Counted from the first letter of the stretch, positions 51,135-60,560 are shown. The stretch is 61,088 bases of DNA from Paenibacillus sp. A3 (GCF_001399685.1 NZ_JTHN01000015.1:1-61088); one strand, 5' to 3'. Notes: generated from the letters alone by a model not told the origin. A program made the numbers and translations.

Positions 51135-52148
51135 ATGGCAACCATTCGGGATGTAGCCAAGCTGGCGGGCGTGTCCGTTGCGACGATTTCCCGGTATTTG
51201 AACAAAAGCGGCTATGTGAACGTGGAAACGGAGCAGAAAATCAAAAAAGCCATCGAAGCGCTGAACTACGAGCCGAATGCGGTGGCCCGGGGATTGGCCG
51301 GAAAGAAGACGAACACCATCGCCTTGATTCTCCCGGATATTTCCAACCCCTTCTTTCCGGAGCTGGCCCGGGCCGTCGAGGATGTCGCCTCGATGTACGG
51401 GTATACGGTGATTTTGTGCAACTCCGACGACGAAGGGGTCAAGGAGAAGTCCTATATTGAGGTGTTGAAGAAAAAATATATCGACGGCATTATTTTTGCT
51501 TCCAATACGCTGGATTCCGCGGATGTCGAGCAGATGACCAAGAAAGGCATCCCCGTCGTCTGCCTCGACCGGGTCCCACCGAAGCAGTCGTGCAGCGTGG
51601 TCCGCTCCAAAAACCGGGAAGGCGCGAAGCTGGCCGTCGAGCATCTTCTGAGCATGGGCTGCCGGAAAATCGCCCATATCTACGGTCCGCAGGAATTCAT
51701 TACGGCCAAAGAGCGGTTGGTCGGGTATGAGGAAGCGGTGAAGCATTTGGACTGGTACTCGCCGACGTTCACAATTCAGGGAGACTTCCGGATCGAAGGC
51801 GGAATCCGGGCGACGGAGCTGCTGCTGGAACGCCATCCCGATGTGGACGCCATTTTTGCCGGGAACGACCTGATGGCGGTAGGCGCGCTCAAGGCGCTTC
51901 ACCGGATGGGCGTGCAAGTGCCCGGACAAGTGGCGGTATGCGGCTTTGACGGCATCGGTATGACGGAGATTACGCAGCCGGAGCTGACGACGGTCGCCCA
52001 GCCGATCTATGAGATGGGCGCGCTCGTCTCGCGGATTTTGATCAAAAAAATCGAAGGCACGCTGGAAGCGGACCAGACGTACGAGCTGGACGTCACGCTC
52101 GTGCCCAGAGAGTCGACCTTAAGGAGGAACGGACATGAAAGCTCCTAA
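51135..52148 (+). CDS. rbsR: LacI-family ribose operon repressor
   Basis: 337 residues, start after GGGGTGAGG. The N-terminal LacI helix-turn-helix is IRDVAKLAGVSVATISRYLN (residues 4-23) with the hinge EPNAVARGLAGKKTNTI; the rest is a periplasmic-binding-protein-like sensor ending in the typical VPREST. As first gene of rbsRKDACB it is expected to bind the two TGTAACCGGTACCA sites and be released by ribose or a derivative. Its end overlaps rbsK by 14 bases. Confidence 0.92.
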   Translation: MATIRDVAKLAGVSVATISRYLNKSGYVNVETEQKIKKAIEALNYEPNAVARGLAGKKTNTIALILPDISNPFFPELARAVEDVASMYGYTVILCNSDDEGVKEKSYIEVLKKKYIDGIIFASNTLDSADVEQMTKKGIPVVCLDRVPPKQSCSVVRSKNREGAKLAVEHLLSMGCRKIAHIYGPQEFITAKERLVGYEEAVKHLDWYSPTFTIQGDFRIEGGIRATELLLERHPDVDAIFAGNDLMAVGALKALHRMGVQVPGQVAVCGFDGIGMTEITQPELTTVAQPIYEMGALVSRILIKKIEGTLEADQTYELDVTLVPRESTLRRNGHESS

Positions 52149-53049
52149 AATCGTTGTTATCGGAAGCTTGAATATGGATATTGTCATCGAAGCGGACCGG
52201 TATCCGCAGCAGGGGGAGACGATGCTCGGACAAGGCATTCGTTTTCTTCCGGGAGGAAAGGGAGCGAACCAGGCCGTGGCGGCGGCTCGGCTCGGTGCGG
52301 CCGTAACGATGGTCGGCGCGGTCGGTACAGACGGCTTCGGACAAGAGCTTGTGCAAGCGCTGCAAGCCGAGAACGTGGGCACGGATACGGTGCGGTTCGC
52401 GGAGCAAGCGGCTACGGGAGTCGCAAGCATTTACGTTTGTCAGGGGGATAACAGCATTGTCGTCCTGCCGGGCGCGAATCATAAGCTGCTGCCTGCGCAT
52501 ATCGACGCTTGCCGGGAAGTCATCGCCGCGGCGGACATCGTGCTGCTTCAGATGGAAATTCCCGTCGATACCGTCGCACATGCGGCCCGGCTCGCGAAGG
52601 CTTGCGGGCGGACGGTCGTATTGAACCCCGCCCCGGCGCAGAAGCTGCCGGAGGAATTGCTGCGTAGCGTCGACTACATTACTCCGAACCGGACAGAGCT
52701 GGCCTTGCTGACCGGGCGTTCGGCGGAAGGCGGCGAATTGGAAGCCGCGATGCGGGAGCTGGCCGGCATGGGCGCCCGGCACGTCATTACGACGCTCGGC
52801 GCGGAAGGGTCCGCCTTTATGGCGCAGGAGGGCACGCTGACCCGCGTTCCCGGTTATGTCATGGAGGTCGTGGATACGACCGGAGCCGGCGATTCGTTTA
52901 ACGCAGGGCTGGCTTATTCGCTCGCTTTGGGGCGAAGCTTGGAGGAAGCCGTATCGTTCGCGGCCAAGGTTTCGGCGCTCGCCGTGACGAAATTCGGCGC
53001 ACAGCCGGGGATGCCGACGCTTCGGGAAGTGCTCGATTTTAACGGGTGA
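52135..53049 (+). CDS. rbsK: ribokinase
   Basis: 304 residues, start after AAGGAGG. PfkB fold: GSLNMDIVIEADRYP and PGGKGANQAVAAARLG (ribose site) near the N-terminus and DTTGAGDSFNAGLAYSLA with the catalytic Asp near residue 247. Phosphorylates ribose to ribose 5-phosphate, feeding the pentose phosphate pathway. Confidence 0.94.
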   Translation: MKAPKIVVIGSLNMDIVIEADRYPQQGETMLGQGIRFLPGGKGANQAVAAARLGAAVTMVGAVGTDGFGQELVQALQAENVGTDTVRFAEQAATGVASIYVCQGDNSIVVLPGANHKLLPAHIDACREVIAAADIVLLQMEIPVDTVAHAARLAKACGRTVVLNPAPAQKLPEELLRSVDYITPNRTELALLTGRSAEGGELEAAMRELAGMGARHVITTLGAEGSAFMAQEGTLTRVPGYVMEVVDTTGAGDSFNAGLAYSLALGRSLEEAVSFAAKVSALAVTKFGAQPGMPTLREVLDFNG

Positions 53050-53066
53050 GCGGAGGAGAAACCATC

Positions 53067-53462
53067 ATGAAAAAAATCGGAATCATCAACAGCGAAATTT
53101 CCGAAGTCATCAGCAAATTGGGCCATACGGATACGATCGTTATTTGCGACAGCGGACTGCCGATTCCCGACCATGTGCGGCGGATCGATTTGGCTTTGAA
53201 GCAGGGCGTGCCTTCCCTGCTGGAGACGCTGTCCACCGTGCTTGAAGAAATGGAAGTGGGGGCCGCGTTCGTTGCGGACGAAATGGAGCGGGCCAGCCCG
53301 CAGTTCAAGCGGGAGCTGGAAGCCGTCATGAAGGGCATCCCGGTTCGAACGGTCAGTCACGAGCAATTGAAAAGGCTTACGCACGAAGCGAAAGCGGTTA
53401 TTCGGACAGGCGAATTTACACCTTATGCGAACATCGTTCTGCAGGCCGGCGTGATCTTTTAA
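53067..53462 (+). CDS. rbsD: D-ribose pyranase
   Basis: 131 residues from ATG 53067, after GGAGGAGA. MKKIGIINSEISEVISKLGH, DSGLPIP and IDLALKQGVPSLLETL are family segments; RTGEFTPYANIVLQAGVIF is the conserved C-terminus. RbsD converts the imported pyranose form to the furanose used by ribokinase. The usual catalytic His is in KLGHTD at residue 20. Confidence 0.94.
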   Translation: MKKIGIINSEISEVISKLGHTDTIVICDSGLPIPDHVRRIDLALKQGVPSLLETLSTVLEEMEVGAAFVADEMERASPQFKRELEAVMKGIPVRTVSHEQLKRLTHEAKAVIRTGEFTPYANIVLQAGVIF

Positions 53463-53478
53463 GAAAGGAGTGGCCGTC

Positions 53479-55005
53479 ATGACGACATACCTGCTGGAAA
53501 TGAACGACATCAGCAAGAGCTTCCCGGGCGTCCGAGTGCTGGATCAGGTGACGTTCAACCTGACTGGCGGGGAAGTGCACGCGCTGATGGGGGAGAACGG
53601 CGCGGGAAAATCTACGCTCATGAAAATTCTCGGCGGCATTCACCGCAGAGACGGCGGCACCGTGATCCTGAAGGGGACGCCATGCGAGATCGCTTCCCCT
53701 TCCATGGCGCAAAGCCTGGGCATTGCCATGATTCATCAGGAATTGAACTTAATCCCGCATCTGACGGTGATGGAAAATATTTTTCTGGGGCGGGAATTTA
53801 CCTACGGCCGGAGCGGGATGATCAACTGGGGCAAAATGAGGCAGGAATCGGTTCGCTTCTTGTCCCAGCTCGGCCTGTCCATCGATCCCGGCATCATCGC
53901 AGGCGAGCTTTCCGTCGGACAGCAGCAAATGATCGAGATTGCTAAAGCGCTTTCCATGAATGCGGAAATTCTCGTGCTCGACGAGCCGACGGCGGCGCTG
54001 ACCGACCGTGAGATCGAAGCGCTCTTTACGGTGATCGAATCGCTCAAAACCAAGGGCGTCGGGATGATCTACATCTCCCACCGGATGGAGGAAATTTTCC
54101 GTATCTGCGACCGGGTCACCGTCATGAGAGACGGGCATACGGTAGGGACGGACCGCGTTGCAGATACGAATATCGACAAGCTGGTCAAAATGATGGTAGG
54201 GCGGGAAATCAAAGACCGCTTTCCGAAAATCGACGTTGCCGTCGGCGAGCCCAAGCTGGAGGTCAAGGGGCTGTCGCTGCCGGGCAAGCTGCAAGACATT
54301 TCTTTCGCCGTACGCAGCGGGGAAATTGTCGGCATCGCCGGTCTGATGGGGGCCGGCCGGACCGAGCTGGCCAAAGCCTTGTTCGGGGTGACGCCGGCCC
54401 GCCAAGGGGAAATCCGCGTCGACGGCCGGCCCGTCGCCATCCGCAAGCCGGTCGATGCGATCCGCGCGGGCATCGCGCTGGTCACGGAGGACCGCAAGGA
54501 CGAAGGGCTGTTGTTGAACTTGTCCGTGAAGGACAACATTTCGCTGCCGAATTTGAAGGACGTTTCCTCATACGGGTTTGTCAGCCGCAGCAAAGAAACC
54601 GGCATCTCGGATCGGCTCATCTCGCAACTGCTGATCAAGACCCCGAACGGCGAGCAGAAGGTCGGTTCCTTGAGCGGCGGAAATCAGCAGAAGGTCGTGA
54701 TCGGCAAATGGCTCGAAACGAATCCGCAGGTGTTTATTTTGGACGAGCCGACCCGCGGGGTGGACATCGGCGCCAAGAAGGAGATCTACGATTTGATGAA
54801 CCAATTGGTTTCCAGAGGCGTAGCCATCCTGATGATTTCGTCGGAGCTCCCGGAGGTTCTCGGCATGAGCGACCGCATCCTGGTGATGCACGAAGGCCGG
54901 ATTGCCGGAGAGTTCGCCAGAGGGGAAGCCACGCAGGAAAAAATTATGCACTGCGCGACAGGAGGAGGAAAACATCATGCAAACGGAAGCGAAAGCAGGC
55001 GGTAA
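53479..55005 (+). CDS. rbsA: ribose ABC transporter ATP-binding protein
   Basis: 508 residues from ATG 53479, after AAAGGAG. Two fused ATPase domains: Walker A GENGAGKSTLM at about 40, signature LSVGQQQMIEIAKALS and Walker B ILVLDEPTAAL in the first; LMGAGRTELAK (degenerate Walker A), LSGGNQQKVVIGKWL and VFILDEPTRGVDIG in the second. Standard RbsA. It overlaps rbsC by 29 bases. Confidence 0.95.
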   Translation: MTTYLLEMNDISKSFPGVRVLDQVTFNLTGGEVHALMGENGAGKSTLMKILGGIHRRDGGTVILKGTPCEIASPSMAQSLGIAMIHQELNLIPHLTVMENIFLGREFTYGRSGMINWGKMRQESVRFLSQLGLSIDPGIIAGELSVGQQQMIEIAKALSMNAEILVLDEPTAALTDREIEALFTVIESLKTKGVGMIYISHRMEEIFRICDRVTVMRDGHTVGTDRVADTNIDKLVKMMVGREIKDRFPKIDVAVGEPKLEVKGLSLPGKLQDISFAVRSGEIVGIAGLMGAGRTELAKALFGVTPARQGEIRVDGRPVAIRKPVDAIRAGIALVTEDRKDEGLLLNLSVKDNISLPNLKDVSSYGFVSRSKETGISDRLISQLLIKTPNGEQKVGSLSGGNQQKVVIGKWLETNPQVFILDEPTRGVDIGAKKEIYDLMNQLVSRGVAILMISSELPEVLGMSDRILVMHEGRIAGEFARGEATQEKIMHCATGGGKHHANGSESRR

Positions 55006-55930
55006 GCGGGCAGGCAAAGCGTTCAGCCTGGGTCCGCTGCTCGGACTCGCCTTAATCGTCGTCGTTTTATCGGTGATCAACAGCGACTTTTTGACCGTCA
55101 CCAACATTTTCAACGTGCTTCGGCAAATTTCCATCAACGCCTTGATTGCGTTCGGGATGACGTTCGTTATTCTGACCGGAGGGATCGACCTTTCCGTCGG
55201 AGCGGTTCTGGCGCTGTCCAGCGCGTTTACGGCGGGCATGATGGCCTCCGGTATGAATCCGTGGCTGGCTATTCTGATCGGCCTTGGCTGCGGGGCGGTG
55301 TTCGGAGCCGTCAACGGCCTGCTGATCACCAAAGGGAAGGTGGCCCCCTTCATCGCCACCTTGGCGACGATGACCGTCTACCGCGGCTTGACGCTCGTCT
55401 ATACGCAGGGCCGGCCGATTACGGGGCTGCACGAAGATTTCGCCATCATCGGGAAAGGGTATTTTCTCGATATTCCGATGCCGATTGTCTGGATGGTCCT
55501 GACCTTTGTCATCCTGTTCATTATATTGAAATACACGACCTTCGGGCGGCGCGTCTACGCGCTGGGAAGCAACGAGGAAGCGACTTGGCTTTCCGGGATC
55601 AATACTTCCAGAATCAAAATCATGGTTTATTCGGTAAGCGGATTATTGGCAGCTTTAAGCGGAATTATACTCACCTCCAGACTTAACTCCGCGCAGCCGA
55701 CGGCAGGCACCTCTTACGAGCTTGATGCGATTGCCGCGGTTGTCCTCGGAGGAACCAGCTTATCCGGCGGACGGGGCTGGCTGGTGGGGACGCTGATCGG
55801 CGCCATGATCATAGGCGTATTGGACAACGGTCTGAACCTGCTGAACGTTTCATCCTTTTATCAGCTGGTTGTGAAGGGCGCCGTCATTCTGGTTGCGGTG
55901 CTGCTGGACCGGTCCAAAGCCGCAAAATAA
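54977..55930 (+). CDS. rbsC: ribose ABC transporter permease
   Basis: 317 residues from ATG 54977, after GGAGGAGG inside the end of rbsA. About eight to ten membrane helices; family segments FVILTGGIDLSVGAVLALSS, GLLITKGKVAPFIATLATMT and GGTSLSGGRGWLVGTLIGA (the EAA-like contact to RbsA). Imports ribose with RbsA and RbsB. Confidence 0.94.
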   Translation: MQTEAKAGGKRAGKAFSLGPLLGLALIVVVLSVINSDFLTVTNIFNVLRQISINALIAFGMTFVILTGGIDLSVGAVLALSSAFTAGMMASGMNPWLAILIGLGCGAVFGAVNGLLITKGKVAPFIATLATMTVYRGLTLVYTQGRPITGLHEDFAIIGKGYFLDIPMPIVWMVLTFVILFIILKYTTFGRRVYALGSNEEATWLSGINTSRIKIMVYSVSGLLAALSGIILTSRLNSAQPTAGTSYELDAIAAVVLGGTSLSGGRGWLVGTLIGAMIIGVLDNGLNLLNVSSFYQLVVKGAVILVAVLLDRSKAAK

Positions 55931-55953
55931 AAAAAGCAAAGGGGAAAAGTAAC

Positions 55954-56904
55954 ATGAAAAAAATGTACACGGTTCTGTCGCTGCTGCTGGTATTCCTCAT
56001 GGTGGCCGCCGGCTGCTCCACCAAGTCCAATCTGGAGGGCGGAGCCAAGACGGCCGAGCCGAAAAAAGAGGGAGGCGCAGCTTCCGGCAAAACAACGATC
56101 GGTCTCTCCATTTCCACGCTCAACAACCCGTTCTTCGTGACGTTGAAAGAAGGCGCCGAGAAAGCGGCGAAGGAAGCCGGAGCCGAGCTGGTCGTTGTCG
56201 ACGCGCAGAACGATACCTCGAAGCAAATCAGCGGCATCGAGGACCTGATTCAGAAAAAAGTAAACGTCATCCTCATCAACCCAACCGACAGCGTAGCGGT
56301 CATTACGGCGGTGGAGGCGGCCAACAAAGCCAACATTCCGGTCATCACCATCGACCGCGCGGCGAACGGCGGTCAAGTCGTTTCGCACATCGCATCCGAC
56401 AACGTCAAGGGCGGGCAAATGGCTGGCGACTTCATTCTTAAAGCGATCGGCGGCAAAGGGAACCTTGTCGAACTGCAAGGCATCGCCGGAACCTCGGCAG
56501 CCCGCGACCGCGGCAAAGGCTTCCATAATGCCGTAGACGGCAAAGACGGCGTGAAAATGGCCGCTTCCCAGCCGGCCGATTTCGACCGCGCGAAAGGGCT
56601 GTCCGTTATGGAAAACATCCTGCAAGGGAATAAAGACATTGCAGCCGTATTCGCCCACAACGACGAAATGGCGCTAGGCGCCCTGCAAGCGATCCAGGCC
56701 TCCGGCAAAAACATCGTCGTGGTCGGTTTCGATGCAACCGACGACGCGGTGAAAGCCGTAAACGAAGGCAAAATGGCCGCTACGGTAGCGCAAAAGCCGG
56801 CAGCCATCGGCGACGTGGCCGTAAAAACGGCCGTGAAGGTAACGAAAGGCGAGAAAGTGGAAGCTTCGATCCCTGTCGATCTTGAGCTGATTACGAAAAA
56901 GTAA
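55954..56904 (+). CDS. rbsB: ribose-binding lipoprotein
   Basis: 316 residues, start after AAAGGGGAAAAG. A signal peptide ends in lipobox VAAGC (Cys21), followed by a linker. Periplasmic-binding fold type I: IGLSISTLNNPFFVTLKEG, VDAQNDTSKQISGIEDLI, ITIDRAANGG and FAHNDEMALGALQAI match RbsB. Membrane-anchored receptor that delivers ribose to RbsAC. Last gene of the operon. Confidence 0.94.
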   Translation: MKKMYTVLSLLLVFLMVAAGCSTKSNLEGGAKTAEPKKEGGAASGKTTIGLSISTLNNPFFVTLKEGAEKAAKEAGAELVVVDAQNDTSKQISGIEDLIQKKVNVILINPTDSVAVITAVEAANKANIPVITIDRAANGGQVVSHIASDNVKGGQMAGDFILKAIGGKGNLVELQGIAGTSAARDRGKGFHNAVDGKDGVKMAASQPADFDRAKGLSVMENILQGNKDIAAVFAHNDEMALGALQAIQASGKNIVVVGFDATDDAVKAVNEGKMAATVAQKPAAIGDVAVKTAVKVTKGEKVEASIPVDLELITKK

Positions 56905-56940
56905 GCCAGAGCGTTTAGCTAAAAGAAACGCTTTATACGG

Positions 56941-56994
56941 AAAGAGGACGATCCCCGGAGCGGAGCAAGAAGCCGCGGGATTGTCCTCTTTTTT
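56941..56994 (+). terminator. terminator of the rbs operon
   Basis: Long stem AAGAGGACGATCCC/GGGATTGTCCTCTT (one wobble pair) with a run of six T. Confidence 0.9.
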
Positions 56995-57013
56995 AATATC
57001 ATGATTGTTTCGT

Positions 57014-57036
57014 AAGCGATGGCACGGCACATAAGG
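57014..57036 (+). repeat. 23-bp dispersed repeat, copy 2
   Basis: Identical to 32898-32920, again directly downstream of a terminator and upstream of AT-rich sequence. Similarity continues for four more bases with one mismatch. Confidence 0.7.
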
Positions 57037-57251
57037 GGGCAGAAGAAATTTAGCTCTTGAAGTTCATTTTCGTTGAAAAGCTGTATTCGAGCGCTCTGAA
57101 TGTTGGATAAAACACATACTTCATGGGTATCTGATTTTGAATCTCAAATATAAATTCTATTCATCCATTCTATTTTATGGTATAATAATCCAATCGCAAT
57201 AGAATGGCTTAATGGGCGGTCGGCTAACCTCTCGGAAGGGAGGTGATGCCA

Positions 57252-57359
57252 ATGGACGTGAAAGACGTGATGATTATAGTTATTAGCTCAAGTGGACTTT
57301 TAATTGCTCTGCTGACGCTGATTATAAAGATCATCGAACTTTCGCAGCAAAAGAAATAG
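57252..57359 (+). CDS. type I toxin-like small membrane peptide (TxpA/BsrG/holin-like family)
   Basis: 35 residues, start after the near-perfect ribosome binding site AAGGGAGGTGATG. The product has a short acidic N-terminus (MDVKDVM), one membrane helix (IIVISSSGLLIALLTLIIKI) and a polar Lys tail SQQKK. This is the pattern of Gram-positive type I toxins and the peptides annotated as putative holin-like toxins. Toxicity would come from membrane insertion. The stop codon lies within a bidirectional hairpin and a candidate antisense promoter faces the gene from downstream, as in TxpA/RatA. Confidence 0.65.
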   Translation: MDVKDVMIIVISSSGLLIALLTLIIKIIELSQQKK

Positions 57360-57479
57360 ACCGCCCTCTCGCAAAGGTAAACGGTCTATTCTTCGGCATA
57401 CCCTTTGAAGCCAACCGCCCTTAAAAGCGGCTATTGTGATACGTGAGGGGAATGTTAGATGTTATTGGCATCTGCATTT
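57348..57479 (-). ncRNA. candidate antisense antitoxin RNA
   Basis: On the minus strand TTAACA (57513-57508), 16 bases and TACTAA (57491-57486) form a promoter that would start near 57479. The transcript would run toward the toxin and end at the hairpin AATAGACCG/CGGTCTATT (57355-57390), which on this strand is followed by TTTCTTTT. It would be about 130 bases, contain an internal GCGG-stem hairpin and overlap the toxin mRNA 3' end. Confidence 0.4.
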
Positions 57480-57996
57480 CCTTTTTTAGTATGTGCTATA
57501 ATTCAGTTGTTAATGCCAAATAAAGTACTACACTTTATTTTACTCCTGTTTTATGGTATTGACAATACCTTTTGAATATATAAATTGATAAGAAGTGAGG
57601 AGGAAAAAATTATGGAAGGTGGTGTTATTGGTGTTTTACAAAGAAAGCGACACATTTTGGTTGTCAGTAATAAGCATTTTAATTTGAATAACTATTTGGC
57701 AAACGATGATAAAACATTCTCCTTATCGGATTAAATCCAGTTCTCAAATTCTATTGCATACTGAACCATTCCGACACTGGATCTTGGATTTGAGAGTGCA
57801 AAATTAGCTATGTTCTGCAACTATTCGAATTCGGTATTTCAATAGATTTACGTATTCGAAGGAGTAATCGAAAAGGTAAGAGTCTATACTGTTTTATAGA
57901 TGTTTTACACATAGTTTTTGCAAATGCTTGATACGACGCCTTTTTTGAATTATATTTTACGTCCTTGACGCTCATGGGATCGAGGACAACATATAT
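57400..57996. other. AT-rich accessory stretch
   Basis: Apart from the antisense promoter, only a short frame at 57612-57734 (40 codons, after GAGGAGG) with no recognisable features was found. In another frame the same DNA reads FYKESDTFWLSVISILI then a TGA, like a broken membrane peptide. Nothing else is supported. Confidence 0.4.
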
Positions 57997-58036
57997 AAGG
58001 AGTCCTCGGTGCGGTCCGTGGGCTCCTTTTTATTTT
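57997..58036 (+). terminator. Rho-independent terminator
   Basis: Stem beginning AAGGAG and closing CTCCTT with an inner CGG/CCG pairing, followed by a T-rich run. No intact gene directly upstream. Confidence 0.65.
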
Positions 58037-58201
58037 CTCAAAAAAGATGAGTTTTTTTCACAAATTGAATGCGACACAACACTATTTTATTTAATCCGGA
58101 TTCATTTCGGCGAATTTGTCTCGAAGCTTGCGACTTATCGGTATATAATGGATACGAAACGGCGACCGGTTAATTTAGGGAGAAAGGCGATGGAATGATA
58201 T

Positions 58202-59017
58202 ATGTCGATGCGCAAGCTAAAAATATTAACGATCTTGCTCCCGCCTCTGGTTATCGGGGGATTCGAGTATATACGCCACGACTTCCTGTTGGACGTGCTG
58301 TCCATGGAGACGGGTAATTTCTACATGACGCTGCTTACGCTGCTGCTGTCGTTCTTGTTCGGCAACTGGATGTTCAGCCGCATCGAGGCGATGAACGCGA
58401 AGCTGGCCGTCGAGCAATCGAAACGGGCGGTATACGAGGAGCGCGAGCGGCTCGCTCAGGAGCTGCACGACAATATCGCGCAAATTTTGTTTTTCCTGAA
58501 CGTGCAGTTGAAGAAAGGGCAGATTGAAGAGGCGCGTTCGGCCGTTTCCGAAATCGACCACCATCTGCGGCAGGCGATCTTCAACTTGCGGACAGCGCCG
58601 GAGGAGGGAGCCGATTTTGGCTCGCGCCTGCGGACGTGGCTGGAGGAATGGAGCGGCATGAGCGGCATCGCCGTCAACCACCGGATTACGGTGCCGGAGG
58701 AAGGGATATCGCCGTCGGCGGAGGTGCCTTTGTTCTCCATTATCCGGGAGGCGTTCACGAACATTCGCAAGCACTCGTACGCCGATCACGCGGAGGTGGA
58801 GCTTGGCCCGACGCAGGACGGGCGGAGCTGGAGACTGCGCATTGCCGACGATGGCAAAGGCATGGAGGGCGATGCCGGACAGCGGCCGAACCGGTACGGG
58901 GTATCAATTATGCGCAAACGGGCGCAGGAGCTCGGGGCGGAGCTGGAAATCCGGGCGAAGGAAGGACAAGGGCTGGAGTTGATCGTGACCGGACCGCTGC
59001 GGGAGGTGAAGCTGTGA
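58202..59017 (+). CDS. NarL-type sensor histidine kinase
   Basis: 271 residues. Two N-terminal hydrophobic segments (about 8-22 and 41-57) with little between them, so no large extracellular sensor. The HisKA_3 dimerisation box has phospho-acceptor His89 in ERLAQELHDNIAQIL; the ATPase domain has REAFTNIRKHSYADH (N box) and RIADDGKGMEGD (G1 box). The stimulus is probably membrane-borne or relayed by a partner. The stop overlaps the response regulator start by one base. Confidence 0.88.
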   Translation: MSMRKLKILTILLPPLVIGGFEYIRHDFLLDVLSMETGNFYMTLLTLLLSFLFGNWMFSRIEAMNAKLAVEQSKRAVYEERERLAQELHDNIAQILFFLNVQLKKGQIEEARSAVSEIDHHLRQAIFNLRTAPEEGADFGSRLRTWLEEWSGMSGIAVNHRITVPEEGISPSAEVPLFSIIREAFTNIRKHSYADHAEVELGPTQDGRSWRLRIADDGKGMEGDAGQRPNRYGVSIMRKRAQELGAELEIRAKEGQGLELIVTGPLREVKL

Positions 59018-59691
59018 TGATGAATTACCGGGTACTGATCGCCGACGATCATCCGTTAGCCCGGCGCGCCATCCGTACGCTGATCGACGGGGAGCCCGGC
59101 TTCGAATGGATCGGGGAAGCCCGTAGCGGCACCGAGGCCGTCGAGCTGTGCGGTCGGTTGCTGCCGGATCTGGTGCTGATGGACATTCAGATGCCGGGGA
59201 TGAGCGGCCTTGAAGCGACCAAACGAATTAAACAGCTGTATCCGCACATCCGCATCGTCATGCTCACGGTGTCCGACGACGTGGCCGACCTGTTCACCGC
59301 CGTAAGGCACGGGGCGCAGGGCTATCTGCTCAAAAACATGGACCCCGACGACTGGGTCGTCTACTTGCGCGGCTTGCTCGACGAGAACAGCGAAATTTCC
59401 CGAGGCATGGCGGACCGGCTCTTTCATTCGTTCCGGTCGGCCGGTGAATCCGCGGCCAGCGACATCGGGCCGGGCGTGCTTTCCCAGCGCGAATGCGAAA
59501 TCCTGAGCTGCGTCGCCAGCGGGCAGAGCAACCGCCAGATCGCCGAGACGCTGATCATTACGGAGAATACGGTCAAGAACCATATCAAGAATATTTTGTC
59601 CAAGCTGGCGCTCGACAACCGGGTGCAGCTGACCGCTTATGCGGTGCGTCACGGATTGACACAGATCGGACAAAAACAAGGGGGGAAATAG
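59017..59691 (+). CDS. NarL/FixJ-family response regulator
   Basis: 224 residues from ATG 59017, overlapping the kinase stop. Receiver domain with Asp10, Asp11, phospho-acceptor Asp56 (LVLMDIQMPG), Thr84 and Lys106. C-terminal LuxR-type HTH about 155-215: LSQRECEILSCVASGQSNRQ, ITENTVKNHIKNILSKL. Forms a two-component pair with the kinase. The following YcnI-like gene is the closest possible target. Confidence 0.9.
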   Translation: MMNYRVLIADDHPLARRAIRTLIDGEPGFEWIGEARSGTEAVELCGRLLPDLVLMDIQMPGMSGLEATKRIKQLYPHIRIVMLTVSDDVADLFTAVRHGAQGYLLKNMDPDDWVVYLRGLLDENSEISRGMADRLFHSFRSAGESAASDIGPGVLSQRECEILSCVASGQSNRQIAETLIITENTVKNHIKNILSKLALDNRVQLTAYAVRHGLTQIGQKQGGK

Positions 59692-59777
59692 CCCGGTCGA
59701 GCCATTCTTTCGATAAGCGGTTTACGATAAAGTACAGAAGGATAAACTGACTGCTTAAAAGAAAGGGGCTTTTATTT

Positions 59778-60419
59778 ATGAAAAAATTGCATTTTGCGCT
59801 CGCGCTCGGACTGCTTGCTTCCATGCTTGGAGGAGGCTTCGCCAGCGCGCATGTGACGGTGCTGCCAAAAGAGACGACGCAAGGAAGCTATGAGAAATTT
59901 GCCGTTCGCGTCCCTACGGAGAAAGAAATTCCGACGATAAAAGTCGAGGTGAAGTTTCCGCTCGACTCCGTATCGATTTCCCGCTTCGAGCCGAAGCCGG
60001 GCTGGAAATACGAGCTGACGAAGGATGCGAACAATAAAATTACCGGCGTGGTGTGGACAGCTACCGGCGAAGGCTTGGGCGCTACGGAATTCGGCGAGTT
60101 TTACATTCAGGGCAAAGTAGCCGACACCGCTACCGCGATTACGTGGAAGGCGTACCAGACCTACAAAGACGGCAGTGTCGTCGAATGGGTCGGCGCGGAC
60201 GGCTCGGACAAACCGGCTTCCGTGACGAAAGTGAACGCAAAACCGACCGGAGCCGGAACGGACAGCCATGGCCATACGACGGCGCCTGCGGCACCGGCGG
60301 CGGGTAAGGCAGCGTCCGAAGCTCCCGCCGCGTCCCAAACGCCGCTTTACTTGTCCATTGCGGGCGTCGTGCTCGGAGCTGCAGCTCTGATCGTATCGCT
60401 GATGCGCAGAAAAGCCTAA
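59778..60419 (+). CDS. ycnI: YcnI-like (DUF1775) exported protein
   Basis: 213 residues, start after GAAAGGGG. A signal peptide ends ASAHVTV; in YcnI-type domains the new N-terminal His helps bind copper. DUF1775 segments: VLPKETTQGSYEKFAVRVPTE and ISRFEPKPGWKYEL, with a Trp in PGWKYE. A His-rich linker (DSHGHTTAP) leads to a C-terminal membrane helix and RRKA, so the protein is anchored with the domain outside. In Bacillus it lies with copper import gene ycnJ, which is absent here. Confidence 0.88.
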   Translation: MKKLHFALALGLLASMLGGGFASAHVTVLPKETTQGSYEKFAVRVPTEKEIPTIKVEVKFPLDSVSISRFEPKPGWKYELTKDANNKITGVVWTATGEGLGATEFGEFYIQGKVADTATAITWKAYQTYKDGSVVEWVGADGSDKPASVTKVNAKPTGAGTDSHGHTTAPAAPAAGKAASEAPAASQTPLYLSIAGVVLGAAALIVSLMRRKA

Positions 60420-60438
60420 TCCGACGGTTATAAGCAAG

Positions 60439-60475
60439 GCCCGTTTCCATCGTTACGATAGGAAATGGGCTTTTT
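60439..60475 (+). terminator. Rho-independent terminator after ycnI
   Basis: Ten-pair stem GCCCGTTTCC/GGAAATGGGC (one G-T pair), then five T. Confidence 0.82.
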
Positions 60476-60560
60476 GGCTTGTCTTTTCCCCCGAAAAACG
60501 GTTAAACTGGTGAAAACGCCATTCTAACTACACCACGTCAAAAAAGGAGACAGCCGTAGG

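Noticed and set aside
57612-57734. 40-codon ORF after GAGGAGG
   Set aside because: No recognisable features, and another frame in the same DNA is equally plausible; not enough to call a gene.
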